Below, in pieces: positions 50,299-59,061 of a stretch of DNA of 64,000 nucleotides (position 1 is the first letter of the stretch; the number at the start of each line of letters is the position of its first letter). Source of the stretch: Thermodesulfatator indicus DSM 15286. Its GTDB lineage: Bacteria > Desulfobacterota > Thermodesulfobacteria > Thermodesulfobacteriales > Thermodesulfatatoraceae. Location of the stretch: the NCBI RefSeq assembly GCF_000217795.1, contig NC_015681.1:310001-374000 (forward strand). The letters run 5' to 3'. Both the position numbers and the translations under genes were made by a program. The notes beneath the pieces are model-generated. The model saw nothing but the letters and a program-made list of their open reading frames with translations, ran no database searches and had not been told where the DNA came from.

Positions 50299-50757
50299 TT
50301 ATTCTTCCTTGTAACGTAAAGATTGTTCTCTTAGAAGCCAATAAATTATTCCTAAAACCAACACCGAAAATGCCAAAGCAAAAATTTTAAGAGGAGCTAC
50401 TCCCTTAAAGTCCAAAATAATAAACTTACGAGTAAGGGCCAAAAGGGCTATCAAAACCACGGTTTTTACCTGAACAATTCCCTCTTTGTGCACGGTAACT
50501 TTTAAAATTGAATGCTTGAATTCAAGGGCAATTAAGACCGTCATAAACATACCAAAAAGGGTTTGAAAAACTTTGTGTTCAAGCGGATTTAACCTAAACT
50601 TGAAAAGGATTAAAAAAGTCTGCAAGAGCAGATCATAGAGGGAGATCAAAATAATGAGAGCAATAACAAAGGTTAAAATCCAGGCCACTACCTGTTCAAA
50701 CTTTTGATAAAAAGTAAGGGTATGCCACTCTTTACACCATCTTTCCATAGTGCCCAT
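50299..50757 (-). CDS. PsiE-family membrane protein
   Basis: 152 aa with four hydrophobic segments (AWILTFVIALIILISLYDLLL; FQTLFGMFMTVLIALEFKHSI; VVLIALLALTRKFIIL; ALAFSVLVLGIIYWLL). Order and the motif ALEFKHS...VLIALLALTRKFIILD fit the phosphate-starvation-inducible PsiE family, whose function is not known. Upstream of lptE. Confidence 0.82.
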   Translation of the reverse strand: MGTMERWCKEWHTLTFYQKFEQVVAWILTFVIALIILISLYDLLLQTFLILFKFRLNPLEHKVFQTLFGMFMTVLIALEFKHSILKVTVHKEGIVQVKTVVLIALLALTRKFIILDFKGVAPLKIFALAFSVLVLGIIYWLLREQSLRYKEE

Positions 50758-50868
50758 TTCCTACCTTCCATTTGGCGTTTTTGATCAAGACATTGAAGGC
50801 CAGGCCTTAGTCCCAAGCCCGGTTTTTAAAAAATCTTTTTAAACAAAAATTTCGGAGCTGCTACTTTA

Positions 50869-51330
50869 TTATTCTCCTATAACGCGTTTTTCCAGGTAGC
50901 GCAGGCGGTCTAACACATCGGCCATCACCTTTTCTTCACGTTTCAGGCGTTCCAATTCCTGAGCCACTTTGCCAACCTGGAAAGTAAGCTGATCAATACG
51001 ATGGTTGGTGCTGTCTATACGGGAGGTAAGATCCGATTTCACCTCATCAATTCTTGCAGTTAGCTCATTACGAACATCCTCAATTCTTGCCGAAAGCTCA
51101 AAACGTACTTCATCAATACGCTTGTTGGTCTCATCAATTCTTGCCGAAAGCTCAGTGCGAACCTCGTCAATACGGCGGCTCTGATCAGCCAGGTGGATAT
51201 TTACATCATCAAGTCGCCTGCTGATCAGTTCAATAGCGGTTTTTATTTCCCTCTGCTCCTGTTTAATGCCTTCAAGTTCAGGGAGCATATACTCTTTAAA
51301 AACACTTCTAACAGCTTCTTTGATGTCCAT
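50869..51330 (-). CDS. Coiled-coil repeat protein
   Basis: 153 aa, probably one long coiled coil. Residues 38-115 contain tandem repeats of about 11-22 residues (RIDEVRTELSARIDETNK, RIDEVRFELSARIEDV, ELTARIDEVKSDLTSRID). No signal or membrane segment. Similar repeats occur in DUF1640-like and phage fibre proteins; no function can be given. The repeats show in the DNA as CAATTCTTGCCGAAAGCTCA copies. The N-terminus MDIKEAVRSVFKEYMLPELE is non-repetitive. Confidence 0.75.
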   Translation of the reverse strand: MDIKEAVRSVFKEYMLPELEGIKQEQREIKTAIELISRRLDDVNIHLADQSRRIDEVRTELSARIDETNKRIDEVRFELSARIEDVRNELTARIDEVKSDLTSRIDSTNHRIDQLTFQVGKVAQELERLKREEKVMADVLDRLRYLEKRVIGE

Positions 51331-51439
51331 AGTTTTCTCCTGAGGTATTTTTTAAATTATCGTTCCAAAAGGACAATTTGAAAAGAGTTAATTATTTAAA
51401 CCTCGGAAAAAAGGATTTTTAGGAACTCTCATATTCAAT

Positions 51440-51655
51440 TTAAAGAAACCTTTGCAAAACTCAAAAAATAGAAAGTAAATCGCCACGACGCCACCGGAGC
51501 CTGGATACAGGGATTGCTTCGGCTGCTAACGCTGACTCGCAAGAATAAGTGAGAAGTGAGAGCCATCTACCATCAGCCATCAGCCATCTGCCATTTAGTC
51601 ACTGCGAACCCGTAGGGCGAAGCAGTCTCTTGAAAGATATTATGGTCTCATTAAA
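51440..51655 (-). repeat. MITE-like composite repeat, copy in 51331-51724 gap
   Basis: No gene is seen between the coiled-coil gene and mutL. Left end AAGAAACCTTTGCAAAACT; then GGATTGCTTCGGCTGC; AAGTGAGAAGTGAGA; GCCATCAGCCATCAGCCAT minisatellite; CACTGCGAACCC...GCGAAGCAGTCTC; right end degenerate (ATTATGGTCTCAT). Confidence 0.68.
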
Positions 51656-51724
51656 AATTAAATTCTTACAGCAAGCTGTTTGCTACCTTCCTTTTTAACT
51701 ATTAACATCTAACTTTGATTGATC

Positions 51725-53419
51725 ATGGCGCGTATCAAGATTTTACCCGAAAACATAGCCAGAAAGATAGCCGCTGGCGAGGTTATAGAACGCCCAGCCT
51801 CGGTAGTCAAGGAACTTTGTGAAAATGCCTTTGACGCCCAGGCCAAACAAATAGAAGTAGAACTTGCCGATGGTGGACTTTCCCTAATTAGAGTAAGAGA
51901 TAACGGCCTTGGTATGTCTCCTGAAGACTTAAAAGTCTGCTATCTTCCCCACGCTACCAGTAAAATTGAGACCGAAGAAGACCTTTTACGTATTAGGACT
52001 TGGGGTTTCAGAGGAGAAGCCCTTTCTAGCATTGCCGCTGTCTCCGAGCTTACTATTACTTCGCGTGAAAAAGAGGCCCTAATAGGAGCTAGGATAAAAA
52101 TAAAGTTCGGTAAAGAAGTCTCTTTTGTGGAAAAAGGGCTAGCCCCAGGCACTATCGTTGAAGTTGTTAATCTTTTTGCCAATGTACCAGCCAGAAGGGC
52201 CTTCTTAAAAAGTCCGCGTGCGGAAACAGCAAGGGTAAATGAAATTGTAAAACTTATGGCCCTTGAAAACCCTCAAACTAATTTAAGCCTTAAAACTAAA
52301 GGTAAAATTCTTTTTGAATATAATTACAAGCTCGGGCGTTTAGGACTTTTAGCTGAATTTTCTGGTCTCAAAGCAGAAAATTTCCTAACAGAAGAAGTAG
52401 AAGTAAGAGACATCCGCTTAACTATTATCCTTTCTAAAAGTGAACATTTCTTTCCCACGGCAAGATATCTATATTTTCTGGTAAATAACCGAGTGGTCAA
52501 AGATAAGCTTATTTCTGCCGCCGCCTTTGAAGGCCTAAAAAGTGTTTATCCCAAAGGGCGCTATCCCGCCCTGCTCCTTGCCCTTACCCTTCCGCCTGAA
52601 CAGGTGGACGTAAACGTACATCCAGCCAAATGGGAAGTACGCTTTCGCGAAGAACGCCGCCTTTTTGAACTAATTAAAAAAAGTCTTGAAAATCTATTTA
52701 AGCCTACTGTTTCCTTTGAAATCAAAACTAAAATTGAAGAAGACTTACCTATCTCATATGACCGTAAAACTACTTCAGAAGAAGACATCTGGTCCACTTC
52801 CAAAGTAGCTGAACCAGCGGAAAATATTTTTAAAAAACCCTCAACGTTATTTTCTAAAAATACGAGTTATCAAGTACTTTCTCGCTTCGGTAAAGAATTT
52901 TTTCTAATCCTTGCTGATGATGAACTTTATATATTTGATTACCACGCTGCTCATGAAAGGCTTCTTTTTGAACAATGGAAAAAGGAATTAAAAGATAATT
53001 TAAAAATTCAAGCCCTCCTCGTACCACAAGTGTTTTCCCTTACGGGAAAAAGTCTTGAAAGAGTGGAAATTCTTCTGCCTGTGCTTAATTCTCTTGGCTT
53101 TGAGATAGATTTTTTCGGAGAGGAAAAAATCATTTTAAGAAGCGTTCCGGCACTTTTAGGCGACTTTTCAAGAGAAGTTTTAGAAAAATTTCTGGCCGAA
53201 GAACTAAGTTTTTCTGCAGAAAATCTTTTGGAAGAAGTAATGGCAAGAATCTCATGTAAGGCTGCCCGCAAAGCCGGTGAAAAATTATCTTTTGAAGAAG
53301 TGCTTAATTTATTCATTGAAGTTAAAAATACCGGGCTTTCTAATTGCCCTCACGGAAGACCTCTTTATTGGAGAATTGGCCTTGATGAAGTGCGCCGCAA
53401 ACTCGGACGAAAGATTTGA
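51725..53419 (+). CDS. mutL: DNA mismatch repair protein MutL
   Basis: 564 aa. The GHKL ATPase domain has ARKIAAGEVIERPASVVKELCENAFDA, RDNGLGM and TWGFRGEALSSIAAV. The C-terminal dimerisation/endonuclease part contains FDYHAAHERLLFEQ, SCKAARKAGEKL and CPHGRPLYWRI. The CPHGRP motif is the zinc/endonuclease-associated motif of MutL from species without MutH. Start taken at ATG 51725; a TTG 6 bases earlier is in frame. miaA begins inside its 3' end. Confidence 0.94.
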   Translation: MARIKILPENIARKIAAGEVIERPASVVKELCENAFDAQAKQIEVELADGGLSLIRVRDNGLGMSPEDLKVCYLPHATSKIETEEDLLRIRTWGFRGEALSSIAAVSELTITSREKEALIGARIKIKFGKEVSFVEKGLAPGTIVEVVNLFANVPARRAFLKSPRAETARVNEIVKLMALENPQTNLSLKTKGKILFEYNYKLGRLGLLAEFSGLKAENFLTEEVEVRDIRLTIILSKSEHFFPTARYLYFLVNNRVVKDKLISAAAFEGLKSVYPKGRYPALLLALTLPPEQVDVNVHPAKWEVRFREERRLFELIKKSLENLFKPTVSFEIKTKIEEDLPISYDRKTTSEEDIWSTSKVAEPAENIFKKPSTLFSKNTSYQVLSRFGKEFFLILADDELYIFDYHAAHERLLFEQWKKELKDNLKIQALLVPQVFSLTGKSLERVEILLPVLNSLGFEIDFFGEEKIILRSVPALLGDFSREVLEKFLAEELSFSAENLLEEVMARISCKAARKAGEKLSFEEVLNLFIEVKNTGLSNCPHGRPLYWRIGLDEVRRKLGRKI

Positions 53420-54344
53420 GCACAATATTCCTTTGATAGCCGTAGTGGGGCCCACAGGGGTAGGGAAAACCGAAGTAGGTATATTTTTAGGTGAACACCT
53501 GAATGGCGAAATCATAAACTATGATTCTGTCCAGGTATACCAGTTACTAAACATCGGGGCCGCCAAGCCAAGCAAGGAAGAACTTGCCCGAGTGCCACAC
53601 CATTTGCTTGACTTTTTACCTCTTGATGAAAAATTTAACGCCGCTCGTTTTGTAGAGATGGCCGATCGGGTAATTAAAAAACTACACCACCAAAAAAAAA
53701 TACCTATTTTGGTAGGCGGAACAGGACTTTACCTCAAGGCCCTGCTCCATGGTCTTTTCGAGGTGGGGGACACTTCTTCTGCCAGGAAAAAGTTAAAAGA
53801 AAGACTTAAAAAAGAAGGACTTAAGCCTCTTTACGAAGAACTCCTAAAAATTGACCCTACCTATGCCCAAAAAATAAGTCCTAGAGACTGGGTTCGCATC
53901 TTGCGGGCCCTAGAAATTTATTACACTACGGGAAAGCCCTTTTCGGAGCTTGCCAAAAAACACGCGTTTGCTAGAAGGCGGTATCCCTGTTTTAAAGTTG
54001 GCCTTAGTCTGCCGCGAGAAGAACTATATCGTCGCCTTGATCAGAGAGTTGATAAAATGCTTGAAGCTGGCCTTTTAGATGAAATTCGCGATATTCTAGC
54101 CAGAGGCTATTCTTCAGGGCTTAAGCCACTTAAATCCATTGGTTATAAACACATGATAGCCTATCTCAAAGGAGAATTAGCTTTCGAAGAAGCCGTACGC
54201 CTTATGAAGAGAGACACCAGACGCTATGCTAAAAGACAACTCACCTGGTTTAAAAAAGACCCTGAAGTAAAGTGGTTTCACCCAGAAGAAAAAGAAAAAA
54301 TCCTTACCGAGGCCCAAAGATTTTTAAACTCGTATCGGTTTTAA
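53385..54344 (+). CDS. miaA: tRNA dimethylallyltransferase MiaA
   Basis: Adds dimethylallyl to A37 of tRNAs reading UNN codons. P-loop AVVGPTGVGKTEVG, then NYDSVQVYQLLNIGAAKPS, LVGGTGLYLKALL, and the C-terminal TRRYAKRQLTWFKKDPEVKWF. Start ATG 53385 overlaps mutL by 35 bases and gives 320 codons; a longer frame from 53277 would add residues unlike the family. mutL-miaA is a common pair. Confidence 0.93.
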   Translation: MKCAANSDERFEHNIPLIAVVGPTGVGKTEVGIFLGEHLNGEIINYDSVQVYQLLNIGAAKPSKEELARVPHHLLDFLPLDEKFNAARFVEMADRVIKKLHHQKKIPILVGGTGLYLKALLHGLFEVGDTSSARKKLKERLKKEGLKPLYEELLKIDPTYAQKISPRDWVRILRALEIYYTTGKPFSELAKKHAFARRRYPCFKVGLSLPREELYRRLDQRVDKMLEAGLLDEIRDILARGYSSGLKPLKSIGYKHMIAYLKGELAFEEAVRLMKRDTRRYAKRQLTWFKKDPEVKWFHPEEKEKILTEAQRFLNSYRF

Positions 54345-55172
54345 AGACCCGTTTTCCTTACACCAGTACATAGAAAAATCCGCTCGCTCAAGGGCCTTCT
54401 CCAGATTGTCAGAGGCAATGATATTAGTAAGCCCTATGGAAAATTTTATCTGGTGAACTCCATCTGGAAACTTCATAGCAAAACCTTTTTCGTATAATTC
54501 TTCAGCAAAGGAAGTAAACTTATCAAGGGTAACCCCTACAATTACCGCACAAAACTCATCACCATGGAGCCGGCAGGGAAAGTCTTTGGGTTTGAGGTTT
54601 CGCCTTAACACCTCAGCAAAGGCTATAAGGGCCCGGTCCCCCCATTTATGGCCGTATTTATCGTTAATAGACTTAAATTTATCTAAATCAAAATAGCAAA
54701 GCAGATAGTCCTCTTCAAAGATGTTAGCGATTACTACTTCGTAAAAAAACTTCTCAAGGGCGTTTTTATTCCAGAGAAAAGTTAGTTTATCCCGCAAAAA
54801 ACTCTCTTTTAAGAAAGAAAGCTCCTGTTCAAGCTCTTCTATGCGGCGAATGTAATTGGCGATCTTGTTAATTTCTTCGGCGATGCCAATACGGCCTGCC
54901 AAATGAGGATCAAGCTTTTCAAGAAGAGAATTAAAAAGCCCTTTCCCTTCAATTAAGAGATTCAAAATATAATTGTCTTTCTTCTTGACTTTGGTAGCCG
55001 CATAAAAGGCATCGGCATATTGAGGAGGGAAAGGAACTTTCTTGGCCCGTTGAAGCTCAAGAAAAGCAATCCAAGCTGCTAAAAGGGATTCTCTTTCGGC
55101 CTTGAGTTTTTCTTCGAAACCTGAAGCCTCTGTTGCTTTGGGAACAATTTCTTCTCTAGCGCCTTCAAACAT
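54324..55172 (-). CDS. GGDEF-domain protein (probable diguanylate cyclase) with HGDEF signature
   Basis: 283 codons. The N-terminal 110 residues are helical and have no known sensor. The GGDEF domain starts DKLTFLWNKNALEKFF, with YFDLDKFKSINDKYGHKWGD, and the signature itself reads RLHGDEFCAV: His replaces the first Gly. No RxxD inhibitory site is obvious. Start at ATG 55172 after AAAGGGG; an earlier TTG at 55187 is possible. A sigma-28-like site upstream links it to motility. Confidence 0.85.
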   Translation of the reverse strand: MFEGAREEIVPKATEASGFEEKLKAERESLLAAWIAFLELQRAKKVPFPPQYADAFYAATKVKKKDNYILNLLIEGKGLFNSLLEKLDPHLAGRIGIAEEINKIANYIRRIEELEQELSFLKESFLRDKLTFLWNKNALEKFFYEVVIANIFEEDYLLCYFDLDKFKSINDKYGHKWGDRALIAFAEVLRRNLKPKDFPCRLHGDEFCAVIVGVTLDKFTSFAEELYEKGFAMKFPDGVHQIKFSIGLTNIIASDNLEKALERADFSMYWCKENGSLKPIRV

Positions 55173-55200
55173 ACCCGCCCCTTTCAACAGTTTATTTATT

Positions 55201-55227
55201 TTATCGTCTATTGTCAGGAAAAACTTA
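55201..55227 (-). promoter_or_regulatory. Sigma-28-like promoter of the GGDEF gene
   Basis: Minus strand TAAG (55227-55224), 15-base spacer, GACGATAA (55208-55201): two mismatches to TAAA-N15-GCCGATAA, 29 bases before ATG 55172. Confidence 0.45.
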
Positions 55228-55269
55228 AAAATTTATTTAAAGTTATAACTATTCTTTATTGTTGGAACA

Positions 55270-55645
55270 ATTGAAAGATTGAGATCACCGACCGCGTGCC
55301 TCATTGCTAGGCGCAGCCTCGTAATGACTCGTTCTCAGTCTAACGGTGAGCCTTTACCTCCGTTGTCACTGCGAGCACCTAGCATATTTGTCACTGCGAG
55401 CGGAGCGAAGCAGTCTCAGAGATTACTTCGTCGGCGCTACGCGCCTCCTCGTAATGACCCGGTTGGGCCACTTCGTCGGCAATACTGGTATCCTCGCGTG
55501 TATAAGTAAGTGAGAAGTGACAATTATTTACCATCAGCCATTAGCTATTAGCCATCAGCCACCAGCCATCGGCCTCCACCATGTAGTCACTGCGAGCCCG
55601 TATGGGCGAAGCAGTCTCTTAAATAAACATTTTACAAAGGTCTCA
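55270..55645 (-). repeat. MITE-like composite repeat, long form
   Basis: No gene lies between the GGDEF and DUF89 genes. 55380-55630 matches 25818-26060 in reverse complement: CACTGCGAGCGGAGCGAAGC, ACTTCGTCGGCAATACTGGT, TAAGTGAGAAGTGACAATTA, GCCATCAGCCACCAGCCATC minisatellite, CACTGCGAGCCCGTATGGGC, and right end ATTTTACAAAGGTCTCAT. Extra arms at 55300-55380 suggest nested insertion. Confidence 0.7.
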
Positions 55646-55666
55646 TGAAATGTCAGCAGCCATAGA

Positions 55667-56512
55667 TTATTCCATTAAAAAAACTACGTAACTTTTGTGG
55701 GGAACTTTTAAGGCTGTAGCTACTGGCACACATTTGGCACAGAGCAAAAAAGCAATTTCTTCTCTTCCCGGTTTCATACTCAAAGTTTCAAAATGGCCCA
55801 TGCCTTTAGCCAAAACCAGATCGGCATTTAAATAAAGTTTTTTGAACTCCTCTGAGGCATAATCTAGATCAAGCCCTACCATCTCAGCTCCAGTAGCGAT
55901 CACTTTGGCCGGTATTTTGAGATGTAGTTTTTCAAGGTCAGAAAGAGATAGGTCATTTTGAATGGGTTTAGGCTTAACGGCGTAATAAATCTCGTATCCC
56001 CTCTGAGAAAACCACTTAAGTAATGGTAAATCAAAAAAAACTTCGCCAGCATTATCGGTAAGCAAAATAATAGTTTGAGATTGTTTAAGGCGATTTTCTA
56101 TTTCGATTACGTGGTCAATAGCCAGCGTTAGACCAGTTTTAAGGACTTCTTCTATATCTTCTGGCGGACGAAAAAAATCTATCGTATTGCCTAAAAGAGA
56201 AAAGATTAATCGTTTTCTAAAGCTATCTTCAAAATCTTTCCCGTATCTTTGAAAAATATCTCGGCTTATATCTATCTCTCTAGTCTTCAAAGGCGCATAG
56301 GGGTCTTCATTTTGACAATAATTTTTTATGCGGCAGTGAAGCTTAGAAGCTATTAACGGAGGAGACGTGCTTTCATCATAAATCTCATCAAGCCAGGAAA
56401 GGGCTAAAGTAAGCTTTTCGTGGTCCTCACCACAGGCAAACCCCATGGCCTGTTTGACTAAATTCTCTAAACAAGGACGACAATATTCAGGAATCTGTTT
56501 AAATGTAATCAC
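55667..56512 (-). CDS. DUF89 (ARMT1-like) metal-dependent phosphatase
   Basis: 281 aa. The family core is ILLTDNAGEVFFDLPLLKWF, with the metal-binding DN and E, then an Asp in ADLVLAKGMGHFETL. N-terminal CRPCL and C-terminal LLCAKCVPVA Cys pairs are found in the prokaryotic members. Such enzymes remove phosphate from damaged metabolites (damage control). Substrate unknown. Single gene. Confidence 0.85.
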   Translation of the reverse strand: MITFKQIPEYCRPCLENLVKQAMGFACGEDHEKLTLALSWLDEIYDESTSPPLIASKLHCRIKNYCQNEDPYAPLKTREIDISRDIFQRYGKDFEDSFRKRLIFSLLGNTIDFFRPPEDIEEVLKTGLTLAIDHVIEIENRLKQSQTIILLTDNAGEVFFDLPLLKWFSQRGYEIYYAVKPKPIQNDLSLSDLEKLHLKIPAKVIATGAEMVGLDLDYASEEFKKLYLNADLVLAKGMGHFETLSMKPGREEIAFLLCAKCVPVATALKVPHKSYVVFLME

Positions 56513-56652
56513 TTTAACCTGCCAAAATTATTTTTACTTTTCTCTCTTTTGAGTTTAAGAAAACCCTTCGCCTTGGCGGACGTCCCTTTGGAAAAAACTT
56601 TACCTGTATTATAGCGGACATCCTGCAAAACACCTAATTCTCTATCTAAAAA

Positions 56653-56664
56653 TTTTGCCTGTCC
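56653..56664 (-). repeat. Partial REP-like motif
   Basis: TTTTGCCTGTCC, the reverse complement of GGACAGGCAAAA, 36 kb from the next copy; the outer two Gs are missing. Confidence 0.4.
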
Positions 56665-56709
56665 TTAATTGTCCTAATTGTTACATTTTTTGAACGTTTT
56701 CTTCAGAGA

Positions 56710-56738
56710 ATGACAAAAAATATTTTTTGAGTTAGATT
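56710..56738 (+). promoter_or_regulatory. Possible promoter of the HNH gene
   Basis: ATGACA at 56710-56715, 17-base spacer, TAGATT at 56733-56738. Confidence 0.25.
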
Positions 56739-56766
56739 ATCTACAAAATTAACTTTAGGTGGTTGC

Positions 56767-57378
56767 TTGAGTAGTAACGGAAGTATCCTAAGCGAAAAGG
56801 TCTTAGTGCTTAACCGTAGTTATCAAGCAGTACAGATCACTACGGTACAAAGGGCTATTTGTCACCTAGTAAAAGGAACAGCCAAAGTAATTACTCCTGA
56901 TTGGACCACCCATACTTTAGAAGAGTGGATTCTTGCCTCGCAATTTTATGCTAACGGCAATGGACATCGTTTTATAAGGAGCCCTAATCTTTCCTTCTTA
57001 GCCCCAGACGCCATTTATCTCACCACTTATGACCGCCTTCCTCGCGTTGAAGTGGTTTTTTCGCGGGCTAATCTTATGATGAGAGATCGTTATACCTGCC
57101 AATATTGTGGCAAAAGTGTTAAAAATCCTAAAGACCGCACTATTGACCACATCATCCCCCGTTCCCGTGGAGGCAAAACCACCTGGGAAAATGTAGTACT
57201 TTGTTGCCGCAAATGTAATATTAAGAAAGGCAACCGCACGCCAGAAGAAGCCGGTATGAAACTACTTTCAAAACCTAAGGCCCCACGCTGGGAAAGCCTC
57301 ATTATGGAAGATTTCCCTAAAGAAAAACAAAAAGTCTGGCGTCATTTCCTTGATTTTGCCGGCCTTATAGAATTTTAA
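56767..57378 (+). CDS. HNH endonuclease
   Basis: 203 aa. Residues 100-165 form an HNH domain: YTCQYCGKS, IDHIIPRSRGGKTTWENVVLCC and RKCNIKKGNRTPEEAG, with two CxxC pairs holding zinc. The N-terminal 95 residues (LVLNRSYQAVQITTVQRAICHLVKGTAKVI) are the conserved lead of a widespread housekeeping-type HNH family. Start is TTG at 56767 after AGGTGG. The role (repair or other) is not established. Confidence 0.88.
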   Translation: MSSNGSILSEKVLVLNRSYQAVQITTVQRAICHLVKGTAKVITPDWTTHTLEEWILASQFYANGNGHRFIRSPNLSFLAPDAIYLTTYDRLPRVEVVFSRANLMMRDRYTCQYCGKSVKNPKDRTIDHIIPRSRGGKTTWENVVLCCRKCNIKKGNRTPEEAGMKLLSKPKAPRWESLIMEDFPKEKQKVWRHFLDFAGLIEF

Positions 57379-57390
57379 TTAAACTTTATT

Positions 57391-57690
57391 TGAGACTTTA
57401 CAAAATGCCATACTTAAGAGACTGCTTCGCCCATACGGGCTCGCAGTGACTACATGGTGGAGGCCGATGGCTGGTGGCTGATGGCTAATAGCGGAAAAGA
57501 CTGCTTCGCTCCGCTCACAGTAACTAAATGGTAGATGGCAGATGGCTGATGGTAGATGGCTCTCACTTCTCACTTATATTTACGAGGAGCCCCCGCAGGG
57601 CCGACGAAGTGGCCCAGCAAGGTCATTGAGAGCCACAAAGTGCCGAAGCAAAGCTCTCGCGAGGTGACATAGTCGCCGTGGCGATCAATC
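57391..57690 (+). repeat. MITE-like composite repeat reaching the cheW stop codon
   Basis: Left end GAGACTTTACAAAATG, GAGACTGCTTCGCCCATACG...CGCAGTGAC, ATGGCTG/GTAGATG minisatellite (57455-57562), TCTCACTTCTCACTTATA, GGAGCCCCCGCAGGGCCGACGAAG, then GAAGCAAAGCTCTCGCGAGG and GTGGCGATCAATC. The last bases touch the cheW stop codon (57690-57692). No gene lies within. Confidence 0.68.
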
Positions 57691-58151
57691 TAAACTTTAA
57701 ACAATTTTTCAGAATCAAGAATTACTAAAAGTCTATCAGGAAGCTTGGATACATTTTTTACAAAATCAGTATCAATACCTTCTATTACCTCTGGTGGTTC
57801 TTCTATTTGAGAAATTGGTATTTCAAGCACATCACCAATTTGTTCTACCAAGAGGCTTAGGGGTTCTTCTTCTCGGCCCACAATTACGTTATGATTGGCT
57901 TCTCGTTCTCTCTTAAGCCCAATCCTTTGGGCCAGATCAATAGCTGTAAGTATTTGACCACGCAGATTAATTATTCCGCTCACGTAATTAGGAGCTTGTG
58001 GTACTGGTGTGATATCAAGGGAACGATTAATCTCCACTACCTCTTCCACCGGCAAAGCAAACAAAAAATCTGCTAACCAAAAAGTAATAAAAAGTTTAGT
58101 TTTTTCAGATACTATACTTTTTTCCTGTTTTTCAGGAGTTGGTAGGCTCAT
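57690..58151 (-). CDS. cheW: Chemotaxis coupling protein CheW
   Basis: 153 aa, SH3-like coupling fold: FWLADFLFALPVEEVVEINRSLDITPVPQAPNYVSGIINLRGQILTAIDL is characteristic, then LVEQIGDVLEI. Links CheA to receptors. Overlaps the DnaJ-like gene by 20 bases; last gene of the operon. Its C-terminus abuts a repeat element. Confidence 0.94.
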   Translation of the reverse strand: MSLPTPEKQEKSIVSEKTKLFITFWLADFLFALPVEEVVEINRSLDITPVPQAPNYVSGIINLRGQILTAIDLAQRIGLKREREANHNVIVGREEEPLSLLVEQIGDVLEIPISQIEEPPEVIEGIDTDFVKNVSKLPDRLLVILDSEKLFKV

Positions 58152-59061
58152 CTTTTACCTCCTTCATTATTTCCTTTATTTCTTTAAGTTTTTGGCATAC
58201 TATTTTCGGCAAATTTTCTGGAAAATAGACCTCAAATTTAACTAATAAATCATCTCGAGAACCATCAGATAAATAAGCCCCTCTCTTTGGTAAGGTCACA
58301 CAATATGTTTGCGAAAAGTTTTCAGGAATCTTTATCGTTTCAGGACCTTCAAGGGTACAGATAGAAATTTCTTCTTTTAAGGCTGCCTCCCAAAAAGGAA
58401 CTCTAACTTTTAGAACTAAAGTTTCTCCCTCAAAATAAAAGCCACAAGACTCATGGACTTGGAGCTCAAAATAAAGATCCACCCGGGCTTCAACTTTTTC
58501 TGCTGGTAAATAAAGAATATCTCCAGGTCGCGCTCCCAAAGGAAGTTTAAGTGTTATTTCCATGTCTTGAGCTATAGCTCCTTTTCCTCGGCAGTGGGGG
58601 CATAAATCAAGCCATTTAACACCTTTACCTTCACAATGGGGGCACGAAATCGCTATATTCTTATCGTTCAAAAAAATTTGTCCCTTTCCTTTACAAACTT
58701 CACACGTAATTTTACGACCTGACAAATCTTTTCCTTTTCCCTGACAAGCCTCACATTTAACTGGAGGACCTGGCACCGCAACCACTACTTCAGCCCCTAG
58801 GGCCAACTCTTTAGCCGTTACATCTAAGAAAGAAAAAACATAATTCCCTTGTCCGGGCCGTTTTTTTACAATTTCAAGGGAAGGGCTTAAGTGTTTCTTT
58901 TTTAAAAATTCATAAGAACGCTTAAGCTCCCGAAAGGCTTTTTCTTCTCCTCCTCTGTCAGGATGAAGGAGACGGGCCTTACGCCTGAAGGCCCGTTTTA
59001 TCTCTTCTGGTTTTGCTCCAGGAGATATTCCTAAAATACGATATGGATCAAAAGCCATCAT
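58132..59061 (-). CDS. DnaJ-like protein with zinc-finger domain inside che operon
   Basis: 309 aa. J domain at 4-70 (YRILGISPGAKPEEIKRAFRRKARLLHPDRGG, HPD intact). There is no Gly/Phe-rich linker. The zinc domain has four CxxCxGxG-type repeats (CEACQGKGKD, CEVCKGKGQI, CPHCEGKGVK, CPHCRGKGAI; about 105-160), then a substrate-binding beta domain. It is therefore a DnaJ without G/F region, probably a specialised co-chaperone. It begins with an ATGA overlap on cheA and overlaps cheW, so is translated with the chemotaxis proteins. Confidence 0.85.
   Translation of the reverse strand: MMAFDPYRILGISPGAKPEEIKRAFRRKARLLHPDRGGEEKAFRELKRSYEFLKKKHLSPSLEIVKKRPGQGNYVFSFLDVTAKELALGAEVVVAVPGPPVKCEACQGKGKDLSGRKITCEVCKGKGQIFLNDKNIAISCPHCEGKGVKWLDLCPHCRGKGAIAQDMEITLKLPLGARPGDILYLPAEKVEARVDLYFELQVHESCGFYFEGETLVLKVRVPFWEAALKEEISICTLEGPETIKIPENFSQTYCVTLPKRGAYLSDGSRDDLLVKFEVYFPENLPKIVCQKLKEIKEIMKEVKDEPTNS

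Noticed and set aside
50990-51180. DNA repeats as an independent element
   Set aside because: They encode the repeating coiled coil of the gene they lie in.
53277-53384. Longer N-terminus for MiaA inside mutL
   Set aside because: Residues are the out-of-frame reading of a conserved part of mutL and do not resemble MiaA.
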